Under the pieces are notes generated by a model that did no database searches, was not told where the DNA came from, and saw only the letters and a program-made list of their open reading frames with translations. A stretch of 64,000 nucleotides of DNA from the NCBI GenBank assembly GCA_947167515.1, contig CAMVIM010000005.1, forward strand, positions 89,030 to 153,029, in the 5' to 3' direction. This document shows positions 51,009 to 61,000 of this stretch, one piece after another (position 1 is the first letter of the stretch; the number at the start of each line of letters is the position of its first letter). The position numbers and the translations under genes are program-made. Source of the DNA: an uncultured Prevotellaceae bacterium. Its GTDB lineage: Bacteria > Bacteroidota > Bacteroidia > Bacteroidales > Bacteroidaceae.

Positions 51009-51230
51009 AAATTTTACAAAATATCAATAATCTAAAAATGCAAGTACTTGATTAGTAAGTACTTGCATTTTTTTACTCCTCTAAAATAACGTGTTTTTGT
51101 GTAAAGACTTCTTGAAATTATAAATCGTTGATATATAATTAGTTGCAATTTTGAAAAATGCCATTCTGTGTGCCAATTGGTTGTTTGTATCAAATTTGTT
51201 TACCAAAATTTTGGCGTGTTTACCAAAAAT
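50968..51230 (+). repeat. Left copy of the ppdK-tail repeat
   Basis: The last ~40 bp of ppdK, its terminator and about 150 bp beyond recur, diverged, at 63,708-63,950 in direct orientation. Shared blocks include TAGCCGCCGCGCAGGG, AAAAATGCAAGT, AAACGTGTTTTT, TTCTGTGTGCCAAT and ATCAAATTTGTTTACC, in the same order and with similar spacing. Confidence 0.9.
51034..51072 (+). terminator. Terminator of ppdK
   Basis: Perfect 16-bp arms (AAAAATGCAAGTACTT and complement) with a 7-nt loop, ending in a T run (TTTTTTT), 26 bp after the ppdK stop. Confidence 0.9.
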
Positions 51231-51291
51231 TTGAGTGCGGTTATTGCGGCTGATTTTTTGTACTTTATATGCATAATGTACATACCATTAA

Positions 51292-51534
51292 GATCTCGTA
51301 TGCGCCGTCAAGGATTACAATGGCAAGCCATTTAATCTGCCTGACTATGTTGATCCTACTACGGGCTTCATATCCAGCAAGTCCAAAAACGGCAAGGAAC
51401 TGCGTGCCCTTGAGCTTCCTGGACTGTGGAATGGCGCTATGTCTGACTGGTCAACAGTATTTGTTGAGGTGCCATTGGGAACGTTCAATCCTGTTAAGAC
51501 AGTTAACGACTTGCTCAGAGAGCAGCATCAGTAA
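51292..51534 (+). pseudogene. C-terminal remnant of a DUF4301 protein
   Basis: In frame from 51292 the DNA encodes about 80 residues without an upstream start (a TAA precedes at 51289): 'DLVCAVKDYNGKPFNLPDY', 'VDPTTGFISSKSKNGKELR', 'ALELPGLWNGAMSDWSTVF', 'VEVPLGTFNPVKTVNDLLRE', ending at TAA 51532-51534. This matches my memory of the end of Bacteroidetes DUF4301 proteins (about 500 residues). Everything upstream is missing, replaced by the DNA that follows ppdK. It marks a deletion or recombination junction at about 51,290. A 114-codon frame in another register across it is a shadow. Confidence 0.75.
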
Positions 51535-51595
51535 AAGAATAAAGACTAATGTCCCACCTCCCTCCTTTAGGAGTGCTGGGGTGGGGCTATATCAA

Positions 51596-51683
51596 GGAAG
51601 ATTGGCAGAGTGACCGAATGCGCTGGACTCGAAATCCGGTATACCCATTACGGGTATCGGGGGTTTGAATCCCTCATCTTCCG
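51596..51683 (+). tRNA. tRNA-Ser (anticodon CGA)
   Basis: An 88-nt class II tRNA. The acceptor arm GGAAGAT (51596-51602) pairs with ATCTTCC (51676-51682), with discriminator G. The anticodon stem-loop is GGACTCGAAATCC with CGA in the loop; a long variable arm (TACCCATTACGGGTA) marks it as Ser; the T-loop is TTTGAAT. CCA is not encoded. A terminator follows after 7 bp. Confidence 0.95.
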
Positions 51684-51690
51684 CTTAAAC

Positions 51691-51721
51691 AGAAAGCATG
51701 TCCAAACCGGACATGCTTTCT
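51691..51721. terminator. Bidirectional terminator between tRNA-Ser and the fucose operon
   Basis: Perfect 13-bp arms AGAAAGCATGTCC and GGACATGCTTTCT with a 5-nt loop, followed by GTTTTTATTTT on the plus strand. It serves the tRNA and the convergent mutarotase gene. Confidence 0.88.
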
Positions 51722-51730
51722 GTTTTTATT

Positions 51731-52108
51731 TTAGTCGTATAAATGGAAAATGCGTTCCATGGGGCGCCATTTCTCATCGCTGCGGGCGGTCGCATCGCAG
51801 CCCTGAAACTTTGAGACGAAGGCTTCCCATTCGGTCTGACGGGGTAGGGTGGCGAGGCGTTGCATTGCTTCCTGCCAGTTGAAATCAATAGGGGTGTCAA
51901 CAATCATAGTAAGGTGATTGCCAAAAAGGTAGAGTTCCATTTCAAGGATGCCGACTTCACGAATTCCGTCGCGTATCTCCTTCCAATGATACTCTTCCGA
52001 ATGCCACTTCTTGTACATGGAAATCATTTCGGGGTCGTCGATGATTTCCAAATACTGCACGTAGCGTTTTGTCTTTCCGTCAGAAAGTTTCTGTATGTAT
52101 CCTTCCAT
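51731..52108 (-). CDS. L-fucose/L-rhamnose mutarotase (RhaM/DUF718 family)
   Basis: 125 residues. The start 'EGYIQKLSDGKTKRYVQYLEI', the 'YKKWHSEEYHWKEIRDGIREVGILEMELYLFGNHL' core (shown in parts; His/Glu/Tyr/Trp-rich active site) and 'WEAFVSKFQ' fit the L-rhamnose mutarotase family (PF05336). Members of this family also occur in L-fucose oxidation operons. In this operon it most likely equilibrates L-fucose anomers (inference from neighbours). Last gene of the operon. Confidence 0.82.
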   Translation of the reverse strand: MEGYIQKLSDGKTKRYVQYLEIIDDPEMISMYKKWHSEEYHWKEIRDGIREVGILEMELYLFGNHLTMIVDTPIDFNWQEAMQRLATLPRQTEWEAFVSKFQGCDATARSDEKWRPMERIFHLYD

Positions 52109-52111
52109 TTA

Positions 52112-52139
52112 GAGTTAAGAGTGAAGAGTTAAGAGTTAA
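52112..52139. repeat. Heptamer repeat over the Zn-dehydrogenase stop codon
   Basis: Four 7-bp units GAGTTAA, GAGTGAA, GAGTTAA, GAGTTAA fill the 20-bp spacer and cover the stop codon of the dehydrogenase (52129-52131). Confidence 0.85.
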
Positions 52140-53154
52140 AGTCAACGAGGATGCGGAAGACCTTGCCGGGGTTCTGACTCCACCAACGCATAGTGTCGAG
52201 TGCTTCTTCTGGTTTTATGACCTTGGTGATAAAATTGTCAGTAGGACAGGTACCGCGCTCCAGATAGTGTATGACTGCCCGGAAGTCTGAAGGCTGGGCA
52301 TTGCGGGAACCGCGAATGTCGAGTTCCTTCTGTACGAAATACTTTGTCTGGAACGATACCTCAGCCTTAGCATAGCCAATACAAACCACACGTCCAGTGA
52401 AGGCTACCTCATCGACAGCCATCTGATAAGTCGGCGTGCTACCCACAGCCTCAATGACAACATCAGGACCGAAGCCGCTTGTCATCTCAAGGAGTCTCTG
52501 ATGAACATCTTCAGTCTTGGTGTTGATGGTATATGAAGCTCCCATCTTTTTAGCGAGTTCCAACTTGTTGTCATCAATATCAGCTGCAACGACAGTGGCA
52601 CCACGCATAGCAGAGCGTACAACTGCCCCCATACCAACCATTCCGCATCCGATAACTAATACTACATCGATGTCAGTAACCTGTGCGCGGCTGACAGCAT
52701 GGAAACCTACACTCATAGGTTCTACCAATGCACATACTTTTGGTGTAAGCAGGCCTGCTGGTATTACTTTCTCCCAAGGAAGAACGATATACTCCTTCAT
52801 GGCACCATTGCGCTGTACACCTAATGTCTCATTATGCTGACAGGCATTTACACGTTGATTGCGACATGAGGCGCACTTGCCGCAGTTGGTATAAGGATTG
52901 CAGGTGACAACCATTCCGGGCTTCAGTCCCTCAGGAACACCTTCACCTACAGCCTCGATGGTTGCTCCCACCTCGTGACCGGGGATTACAGGGTTCAGTG
53001 CCATCGTATTACGCCCCATGAAGGTATTGATGTCACTTCCGCAGAAGCCTACATAATGCAACTTCAGTAATATCTCACCCTGACCCGAGGTCTGGGGCTT
53101 TTCCATCTCAATAATGTTCAGCTCTTGCTGATGTGTAATCTGTATTGCTTTCAT
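52129..53154 (-). CDS. Zinc-binding alcohol dehydrogenase (sugar-acid/fucose pathway)
   Basis: 341 residues, medium-chain dehydrogenase. Catalytic zinc ligands lie in 'GFCGSDINTFMG' and 'PGHEVGATIE'; the structural zinc site is 'CGKCASCRNQRVNAC'; the Rossmann motif is 'VLVIGCGMVGMGAV'. It is of the L-idonate/L-galactonate dehydrogenase type. In the fucose context it could oxidise 2-keto-3-deoxy-L-fuconate or another pathway intermediate; the exact substrate cannot be read from sequence. It lies between the permease and the mutarotase. Confidence 0.85.
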   Translation of the reverse strand: MKAIQITHQQELNIIEMEKPQTSGQGEILLKLHYVGFCGSDINTFMGRNTMALNPVIPGHEVGATIEAVGEGVPEGLKPGMVVTCNPYTNCGKCASCRNQRVNACQHNETLGVQRNGAMKEYIVLPWEKVIPAGLLTPKVCALVEPMSVGFHAVSRAQVTDIDVVLVIGCGMVGMGAVVRSAMRGATVVAADIDDNKLELAKKMGASYTINTKTEDVHQRLLEMTSGFGPDVVIEAVGSTPTYQMAVDEVAFTGRVVCIGYAKAEVSFQTKYFVQKELDIRGSRNAQPSDFRAVIHYLERGTCPTDNFITKVIKPEEALDTMRWWSQNPGKVFRILVDFNS

Positions 53155-53164
53155 CTTTATTTAA

Positions 53165-53232
53165 TTGATAATTGACAATTGACAATTGACAATTTCTTTA
53201 ACCATTAACCTTTAACCTTTAACCATTAACCT
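53165..53232. repeat. Two adjacent heptamer arrays at the permease-dehydrogenase junction
   Basis: First array: TTGATAA then three TTGACAA (53165-53192). Second array: five units TTAACCA, TTAACCT, TTAACCT, TTAACCA, TTAACCT (53198-53232). The second covers the permease stop codon (53212-53214) and encodes its last residues. Confidence 0.88.
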
Positions 53233-54459
53233 TTTATATCTATATCCATAATAGGCACAGACGGCGAAACATATCAGTGGCACGATATAGGCAACCTGAT
53301 AGAATGTTTCGTTACGATGCATGATATATGCTGTAAACTGTGGTACGCAGGCATTACCTACGATAGCCATCACGAGGAAGGCAGAACCCGACTTTGTCTG
53401 GTCGCCAAGATCGTTGAGTGCCAAAGAGAACTGCGTGGGGTATATGATGCTCATGAAGAAAGAAACGGCCAGCATGGCATAGATGCCTACATAGCCTCCA
53501 AAACCGATGATGACTATGCAGAGTATCACATTTGCCAAAGCATAGAATGTCAGCATCTTCGTAGGTTCGACCCTTGCCATAATCATCGTACCAACCCAAC
53601 GGCCAACAAGGAAGGCCAGCATGTAGAGGCCAAAGAATGTCGTAGCAGTATCTTCGTCGATGCCTGCATAGGTGCAGCAATAGACAAGGAAAAGACTGTT
53701 GATAGCAGTCTGTCCGCCATTATAGAAGAACTGTGCTATAACGCCCCAGCGAAGATGCGGACGCTTGAGTGTTGAGAAATCAATCAGTTTTTCTTTTACT
53801 TCATCGTTTTCTTCATCGCCGACCTTTGGCAATTTGACAACTATCAGCAAAACGGCTACAGCAATGAGTACAAGAGCCAGAATGAGATATGGCAGTTTCA
53901 TGGAGTCAGTCTCCATCTGTATGTATCCCTCCCATCCGCCAGGATAGTCAACGGGGATGGTGTCGCGGGTGTAATTTTGTCCGCTTAGCACCAGTTTGCT
54001 CAGGAACATGGCAGAAATGAAAGCACCCAGTCCGTTGAATGACTGTGCAAGATTCAGACGGCGCGGTGCAGTCTCTGCATCACCCAAAACGGTGACGTAT
54101 GGATTTGCTGCTGTCTCGAGGAAGCACATACCTGTTGCTATGATGAAGAAAATACAGAGATAGACACCATAGCTTTTCATTTGAGCAGCAGGGAAGAAAA
54201 GCAAACCACCGCAGGCAGCGATGAAAAGTCCGGTAATGATACCCACCCGGTAGCTGAACCGCCTCATGAAGATGGCGATGGGGATGGGGCAGATGAAGTA
54301 GGCAAGCCAGTAGGCACTCTCTGTAAACGAAGCCTCAAAGGTGTTCAGCTCACACGTCTTCATCAACTGACGAATCATCGTTGGCAGCAGGTTGCTGCTG
54401 ATGGCCCAAAGGAAAAACAGGCAAAAGATTAGCCCAAGGGCAAGTTTGTTCTTTTTCAT
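53212..54459 (-). CDS. fucP: L-fucose:H+ symporter (FucP-like MFS transporter)
   Basis: 415 residues, 12 predicted helices. 'LGLIFCLFFLWAISSNLLPTMIRQLMKTCEL' in parts, 'ESAYWLAYFICPIPIAIFMRR' and 'CFLETAANPYVTVLGDAETAPRRLNLAQSFNGLGAFI' in parts are characteristic of the FucP family; the last motif carries the conserved Glu and Asn. It imports L-fucose freed by the two GH29 enzymes. Its start overlaps the amidohydrolase stop (ATGA, 54456-54459). Confidence 0.88.
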   Translation of the reverse strand: MKKNKLALGLIFCLFFLWAISSNLLPTMIRQLMKTCELNTFEASFTESAYWLAYFICPIPIAIFMRRFSYRVGIITGLFIAACGGLLFFPAAQMKSYGVYLCIFFIIATGMCFLETAANPYVTVLGDAETAPRRLNLAQSFNGLGAFISAMFLSKLVLSGQNYTRDTIPVDYPGGWEGYIQMETDSMKLPYLILALVLIAVAVLLIVVKLPKVGDEENDEVKEKLIDFSTLKRPHLRWGVIAQFFYNGGQTAINSLFLVYCCTYAGIDEDTATTFFGLYMLAFLVGRWVGTMIMARVEPTKMLTFYALANVILCIVIIGFGGYVGIYAMLAVSFFMSIIYPTQFSLALNDLGDQTKSGSAFLVMAIVGNACVPQFTAYIMHRNETFYQVAYIVPLICFAVCAYYGYRYKRLMVKG

Positions 54460-55340
54460 TCTGACATATTTTTAATATAAGAAAGTTCCGGCAGATTTTC
54501 AAAACCGTAGAAACGCTTGGCATTCTCGCCGAGGAACATCTTCTTTTCAGTATCAGTAAACTCATTGGACTTCACAACGAAGTCGTATGACATACGGTAA
54601 GTAATGGCCGTAATAGTACGAGGATAGTCAGAACCCCACATCAGGCGGTCCATGCCCACCCATTCAGCTGCCTCACGAATGCGGCGTATAGCGGTAGGAT
54701 AGGGGTAAAACTCCGGATTGTAGAGCCAAGTGATGCCACCAGACTCTATCATGACGTTATCACCCTGACGGGCAAGCAGCACCTGACTGCGGAACGATGA
54801 TGTCGTAGGCATGCCAAAGTGACCTATGGCCACTTTCAATCGGGGACACTCCTGAATAACTTCGGCCATCTGTGCTACCTGAGCCTCATCATCAGCCAGG
54901 CACATGGAGAGCACCATGCCTTTTTCTTCCATCAGTTTGAAGACAGGCATCAGCGTCTGCAGTGGCTCGTGCATACGATGACCAGGGAAGGCGATACCCT
55001 TCAGGCCGGCATCGGCAACAGCCTGTGCCTCATCCTTGTTCCATGCCATGCCCATACAGAAAAAGCGCTCAGGATATTGCTTTTGTACCTGTGTTAGGTA
55101 TTCATTCTGGCATCCGTCAATCACTTCCTGAACGACAACGGCAGCACCTACTTGGGCATAGTTCATGTTTGAGAGAAAAACCTCTGCTGTGTTCTGACTG
55201 TCAATCATGAACGGAGGCAGCATCTGCACTTCTTCGTCCATGAAGATACTGCGTCCGTTTTTCAAGGACAATATCCGCTTGCCATCGACTACCGTATCCT
55301 GACGGAGCCACAAATGTGAATGAGCATCTATTATGACCAT
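54456..55340 (-). CDS. Amidohydrolase-family lactonase (probable L-fuconolactonase)
   Basis: 294 residues, TIM-barrel amidohydrolase_2. The start 'VIIDAHSHLWLRQD' carries the HxH metal motif; 'KVAIGHFGMP' supplies a His; 'RLMWGSDYPRTI' supplies the terminal Asp. Relatives in sugar-oxidation operons hydrolyse aldonolactones. Between a fucose permease and GH29 enzymes, hydrolysis of L-fucono-lactone is the likely job (inference). Cytoplasmic, no signal peptide. Confidence 0.83.
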   Translation of the reverse strand: MVIIDAHSHLWLRQDTVVDGKRILSLKNGRSIFMDEEVQMLPPFMIDSQNTAEVFLSNMNYAQVGAAVVVQEVIDGCQNEYLTQVQKQYPERFFCMGMAWNKDEAQAVADAGLKGIAFPGHRMHEPLQTLMPVFKLMEEKGMVLSMCLADDEAQVAQMAEVIQECPRLKVAIGHFGMPTTSSFRSQVLLARQGDNVMIESGGITWLYNPEFYPYPTAIRRIREAAEWVGMDRLMWGSDYPRTITAITYRMSYDFVVKSNEFTDTEKKMFLGENAKRFYGFENLPELSYIKNMSE

Positions 55341-55348
55341 TGCTGAGA

Positions 55349-56962
55349 TTACTTGTTGATTCTGAGTACTGGTGCAATCTGGTTGACTGGTTTAGGCAGA
55401 GTTACTTCGAGACCTTCTGCAGTCTGGTTCGCCTTCAGTTTGCCATAGCCCAGAAGATATACCGATGATATCTTCTTCTTGAAATCCTGATTGCCCTTAG
55501 CCAATGACTTCACGACGAGGCGACCATCTTCTGGCCATCCCATAGCGGTGACATAGAGATACTTTGGCGTCTGATTGAAACGTATGTCGCGATAGTCCAT
55601 GCCGTTGTACATACCTTCATTGAAGCCCTGGGCATTAATCTTGATATCCTTATCAGCTACCGGGCCCTCGCCAAACTTAACCCAAGGGCGTGTGCCAAAG
55701 ATACTCTCACCATTAGGTGTCATCCATGCTTCCAGTTCGTCGAGGAAACGGGCAGCCTTATCATCATAGGTGCCATCAGCACGCAGTGGGATGTTCAGCA
55801 GCAGGTTACCATTCTTAGAAACGATATCTACAAGTTGCTTCACCATGTTGGTTGCAGATCTGTAGCCACGGTTATAGGTGCCAGTGTTATAGTGCCAGTC
55901 GCCAATACAATTACAGGTTTGCCAAGGCTGGTCTATCATCTGGTTAGGTGCACCACGCTCCACATCCCAAGTCAAGGCCTTTTTCTGGTCTTCGTTCAGG
56001 ATTTTTCCGAACACTACACCACGCGGATTCTTGTTATACAGGTGGGTGGCAATCTTCAGGCCGCAGTCACTCAAAGGATAGAATGGCAGCACTGTGACAT
56101 CAAAGTATATGAGGTCGGGATTGTAACGGTTGATTGCATCGAGTGTGCGGTCATAGAAATTAGTTACAAATTCCTGTGATGGAGGACAAGCACCGTGACT
56201 CCAGTCCCACTGACCATGAATGGCACCATTGTCCCATGAGCCCTTACTCATTGGGTGGTCCTGCTGATAGAGCTTCTGAGGATCCAGTCCTTCCCACCAT
56301 TTGCCTTTGCCGTCTTCTTTTTTCAAGTTGCCATCATAGTAGATGCCAGCCTTGTCGCCTTCGAGGTCATAGCGCTGCGATGGCTCAAACCATGTCCAGG
56401 CATGATCAGCATGGAAAGAGATACCCAATGGCAGACCCACTTTCTTGGCTGCCTCAGCCCATTCTGCAAGGATGTCACGCTTCGGACCGATGTTCATGGA
56501 GTTCCACTCCTGGTACTTTGAATCCCAGAGGTCATAGTTGTCGTGGTGGTTGCCCAGAACAAAGAAATACTGTGCACCACAACGCTTGTAACGCTCCACC
56601 AGTTTCTCAGGGTCCCACTTCTCAGCCTTGAAGAGAGGCAGCACGTCCTTGTATCCAAACTCTGAAGGATGTCCGTAATGCTCACGATGGAAGTTGGCCT
56701 TGCTGTGACCTTCCATATACAGTTCTCGGGCCATCCAGTCACCGGATCCTTCTACGCACTGAGCACCCCAGTGTGCCCAAATGCCAAACTTAGCATTGCG
56801 GAACCATTCTGGCGTTTGGTGTGTCTCAAGCGACTGCCATGTAGGTTCGTATTTTCCAGTCTGCATCTTCTCATGCTCTTCGCTGACGGGAATTCTGTAC
56901 TCCTGTGCTCCAATAGTCAATACAGAGAGCAGCAGGCTTGAAATCAAGAATGATTTTTTCAT
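55349..56962 (-). CDS. Secreted alpha-L-fucosidase (GH29), single-domain
   Basis: 537 residues with a signal peptide (MKKSFLISSLLLSVLTIGA-Q). The GH29 barrel shows 'NAKFGIWAHWGAQCVEG', 'FFVLGNHHDNYDLWDS', 'ISFHADHAWTWFEP' and 'DLIYFDVTVLPFYP', whose Asp is the expected nucleophile. A C-terminal beta domain follows (about 400-537). It releases terminal L-fucose from host glycans or plant polysaccharides outside the inner membrane. It lies 8 bp upstream of the lactonase gene. A larger paralogue starts the operon. Confidence 0.93.
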   Translation of the reverse strand: MKKSFLISSLLLSVLTIGAQEYRIPVSEEHEKMQTGKYEPTWQSLETHQTPEWFRNAKFGIWAHWGAQCVEGSGDWMARELYMEGHSKANFHREHYGHPSEFGYKDVLPLFKAEKWDPEKLVERYKRCGAQYFFVLGNHHDNYDLWDSKYQEWNSMNIGPKRDILAEWAEAAKKVGLPLGISFHADHAWTWFEPSQRYDLEGDKAGIYYDGNLKKEDGKGKWWEGLDPQKLYQQDHPMSKGSWDNGAIHGQWDWSHGACPPSQEFVTNFYDRTLDAINRYNPDLIYFDVTVLPFYPLSDCGLKIATHLYNKNPRGVVFGKILNEDQKKALTWDVERGAPNQMIDQPWQTCNCIGDWHYNTGTYNRGYRSATNMVKQLVDIVSKNGNLLLNIPLRADGTYDDKAARFLDELEAWMTPNGESIFGTRPWVKFGEGPVADKDIKINAQGFNEGMYNGMDYRDIRFNQTPKYLYVTAMGWPEDGRLVVKSLAKGNQDFKKKISSVYLLGYGKLKANQTAEGLEVTLPKPVNQIAPVLRINK

Positions 56963-57036
56963 ATTTTGTTTACAGTTTCTTGCGCTCCGTAGGTGCTCAG
57001 GCGAGCAAGCTCGGAGTCCAGTTTACAGTTTATGAA

Positions 57037-57978
57037 TTATGAATTTGCCCATGTGACACGCTGCTGGTCACCGATGATGTCCTTCACTTCTTTTACCAGA
57101 TCCCAGTCAGGTTCTTCGTTAGCCCACTGGATATTGCGACGCACATTATCAGGATTAGCAGATGAGAACAATGTAGAGGCAATACGTGGATTGCTTACAG
57201 AATACTGTACTGCCAACTTCTCAATTGGATATCCTTTGGCTTTGCAATGCTCGGCAGCCTTCTGACATGCCTCCACCAAAGCCTTGGGGGCAGGATGCCA
57301 TGCAGGTACACCTCGCTGAGAAAGCAGTCCCATGCTAAGCGGCGAAGCGTTTACGATACCTACGCCATGCTGCTCAAAGAAGTCGAGATAGTCTGTTATA
57401 GCATCATCGTTGAGCGTATAGTGACAGAAGTTCAGAATGCTCTCCACACCCTCACATCTCTCTACGACCCATTTCAGGTTTTCCAGTTGCAGGTCGGTGA
57501 TACCTACGTGTCCTACTACGCCTTTGTCGCGCAGTTCGAACAGAGCAGGCAACGTCTCATCGACAACTTTCTGGAGACCACCTGGAAGGGCTGCCTGAAA
57601 TTCGATGTCGTGGACATTGATTAGGTCGATAAAGTCTATGCCTAGACGTTCCATACTCTCATAGACACTGTCTGTGACACGACGGGCAGAGTAGTCCCAA
57701 GTGTTCACTCCATCCTTACCATAGCGTCCCACCTTAGTGCTGAGGAAGTATTTTTCGCGAGGAATGTTGCGCAGGGCCTTGCCCAGTACCGTCTCGGCCT
57801 TGTAGTGGCCATAGTATGGACTGACATCGATAAAGTTTATACCACCTTCGATGGCTGTCTCAACAGCTGCGAAACTTTCCTTTTCATTGGTCTCACGAAA
57901 GACGCTACCTAAGGAAGAAGCACCAAAACTGAGACTGGAAATCTTCATCCCCGTATGACCTAATTCTGTATATCTCAT
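57037..57978 (-). CDS. Aldo/keto reductase (probable L-fucose/L-galactose 1-dehydrogenase)
   Basis: 313 residues. The catalytic tetrad is visible: Asp and Tyr in 'FIDVSPYYGHYKAE', Lys in 'FLSTKVGRYG', His in 'DLINVHDIEF'. The 'YTELGHTGMKISSLSFGASSLGS' start resembles L-galactose and D-threo-aldose/L-fucose dehydrogenases. It should oxidise L-fucose to L-fucono-1,5-lactone, the substrate of the neighbouring lactonase. It sits between the two GH29 genes. Other aldose substrates cannot be excluded. Confidence 0.82.
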   Translation of the reverse strand: MRYTELGHTGMKISSLSFGASSLGSVFRETNEKESFAAVETAIEGGINFIDVSPYYGHYKAETVLGKALRNIPREKYFLSTKVGRYGKDGVNTWDYSARRVTDSVYESMERLGIDFIDLINVHDIEFQAALPGGLQKVVDETLPALFELRDKGVVGHVGITDLQLENLKWVVERCEGVESILNFCHYTLNDDAITDYLDFFEQHGVGIVNASPLSMGLLSQRGVPAWHPAPKALVEACQKAAEHCKAKGYPIEKLAVQYSVSNPRIASTLFSSANPDNVRRNIQWANEEPDWDLVKEVKDIIGDQQRVTWANS

Positions 57979-58020
57979 TGATGTAAGGGTTTTATATAAT
58001 AAATAACGGAATATATTGCC

Positions 58021-61000
58021 TTATTGTTGTATCACCTTACGACTGGTACCATCCTTTACCTCAATATATATTCCGCTGGAAGGGGCAGAAAGCAGACGCA
58101 TGCCTGAAAGAGTGTAGTATGCGGGAGCTGACGTGCTTACAGTATAAGGTCTGTTGTCAATGGCTGTAGGATCTTCGTAGGCGCCAAGATACTCGAGAGC
58201 GAAATGGTCGAACTTGCAGTCGTTGCTCTGATAGTTCTTAAGACGTACACCAAATTCAAGACTGCCGTCAGTGATGTCGAGAGTGATGTTGGCCTTGTTG
58301 TTGGTGAGCTTTGTCATGTCAGCCTCCTGGTCGTTGGCAAAAAGCCATGCACCCTGATGAATGGTAGAAGAGGCGGTGGTGACGCTGAGACGATACTTGC
58401 CTGCGGGAAGACCCAGGATCTGCTGACTTATGCTGCGGTTGGTAAGATTGCCTGAACCCTGCCATTTGTTGAAATAGCTGTCTCCGACCTTGCTGGGAAG
58501 ATAGTTGGCATACTCCACCTCGAAGGCATCATCCTGAGAGAGTGTCCATCCGACTGGCTGCTTTGCATGGAAATTGTTATAGCGTGTGCCGTCAGCATTA
58601 GTGATAACATAAGAGATGTCTATGGGATTTTCCTCAGATGCCTTGTTGATAGCCTCTGCAGCAGCAACATAATTACCGCGCAGGATAGCATAGAAATCGT
58701 AGTGACCTACACGCTCGCCCGTTGTATTGCCTGCAATCTCGTCAGTCTCGTCCCAATGTCCAATATAATCACCGCCAATTTTGTTTTTCAGCGTCCAATA
58801 ACCCTCTGGCGCATAGGCAGGAGAAACATAAGCACGGTCAGTCCAACCCTCGCCATTGTTCTCGGTACGATAGTTCCAAGCACGTCCGTCATTTGAATGC
58901 AGGCAGTTGTCAGGGTCGCCTACGCCAGTGATTACCAGCCATTTAAGATTTTCTTCTTTTGCTCCAGAATAGTTGGAGTTGTCAAAACCGTCCATTGTCC
59001 AAAGAGCATCCTTGCTGCCTTCGGGATAGACGTCAGCCTGATACCACATAGTCTTGTTGGAAGCACCCTGATTGTTGCCGGCACCCAGTACCAGACCATT
59101 ATCGGTGTCGTGATCGTAGAAGGCAAAGAAATACTGGCTTACATCAGCGGGAAGCTCTGAGATTTTCTGCCATCCTTTCTCCTCAGAGTGGCGGTCAGCA
59201 ACTTCCTTTGGAGTATAGAGAGCTACGCGCTCGGCGCGGAATTCCTGAGTGCCAGAACCGTTAAGAAGATTGGCCTGGAAGCCGATATACACCTCAGTCT
59301 CTTCGTCGAGCTGGAAATTGAGGCCCAGAAGCTTCATGTCGCCTGTGCAGTTGTTGATGCCATAGTAGGCAATAGACTGAGAGGGAATGTCGGCTGTGTT
59401 ACAGAGTTCCTTGCTGACGAACATATAAGCCTGAGCATTTATGTTGTAAGTGGTGTTATAAGCAGCACCAAAGAAATACTTTCCTGCAGGGAGAGTGACC
59501 TTGCGGTATATGCGGGCATTGCTCAGATTGCCGCTAGTATTGCTTCCAGCATCGTTCCATACGCCAAGCATAAGAGCGTCATTACCACTATATTTGTCCA
59601 GTCCCTGTTTTGTTCCGTCTCCACCATTGGGGATATTAAAATTTTCGACCTCCCAATTCTGGGGCTTACCGAAACGGTTGTTGCCTCCTGCTGCACGTGT
59701 GAAAGCTGAAGCCTCCACAAGATATTTTGTAGTCAGATTATCCTCAACAACACCTCCGAAGGCACCACCACGGTTTTTTCCTTCGTTAATGCATGCGTTA
59801 TATGCTGCAGCCAAAGTCTCGCGAGCTGCATTGATTTCTTCGTCAGAAGCAGTAGCTTCTACTGTCTTTGCTGCTTCGATAGTAGCGCTGAGAGTCTCAA
59901 TCTTTGCTGTGTTTATCTTACCGGTGTTATAAGGATGAGCCTGTGGAGCCAGAGCCTCCACAACACTCTCCATCTCAGTAATCATTGACTGAAACACCTC
60001 ATAGCTGGTGCGGTCGTCCTTCTTGAAGGTAACACAGAAGACAGGAGCTATGGCATTAGGCTTTGTGGAAGGTACCTGTATGGTAAGCCCCTCGATGTTT
60101 TGTACGAACGGTACACTACCGTAGCCAAGAAGCTCTACCTTATCGACCTCACCGCTATATGATTTCTCTGCGATAGAGAAAGCCTTGAATGTAAAGTCAC
60201 CTGCAGCAGGCCAGCGCATGATGGTAGCATAGACGCTGTCGTTACGCTCTACATAGCGTACATCCTGCGAAGAGTAATTCTGTCCCTCATTGAAGCCCTG
60301 GGCATTCATTGGGTTTACGGCTTCTGCCAAAGGTCCTTCACCGAAGGTCTTCCACATACGCGTACCATATATACTTTTACTATTGATATCCATCCAAGCC
60401 TTGATGCCTGCTAGCACGTTACGCTCTTTCTGGTCGATGGTGCCGTTGCCGCGAATAGGAACTGAAAGCAGCAGGTTACCATTCTTGGAAACGATATCCA
60501 CGAGCATGGAAATAACCAGCTCAGCACTCTTATAGTTAGTGTTGTTGATATTATAGTGCCAGTCGCCGATACATGTACAGGTCTGCCAGTATTTAGCCTG
60601 CGGACGATCAGGAATTCCGCGCTCTACATCCCAGAGAAGAGCCTCCTTCTGGGAGTCGTCAAGAATCTTACCCATTGTCACTACCTGCTGCTGACCGTCG
60701 TGCTGTTCTGCGCTAGTGTTGTAGAAATGCTGTAGGATATTCAGGCCGATAGTCTCATCGCAACCATAGAAAGGCAGTACTGTGTCATCGAAATACAGCA
60801 TGTCGGGCTGATAGTCGTTGATACATTGCAGCACGCGGTTCTGGAACTTCTTTTTATAAGCCTCAGAAGGCAGTGATGCACCGTTGCCCCAAGCCCACTG
60901 GCTGTGTATCGTTCCACTGTTGTCCCAACCTGTGCTGTGTGCATGGTTCTGGGCGTACAGCTCCTGTGGATCGTAGCCTTCCCACCATTTACCTACGCCG

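Noticed and set aside
51269..51613. 114-codon plus-strand frame before tRNA-Ser
   Set aside because: It is out of register with the DUF4301 remnant and runs into the tRNA.
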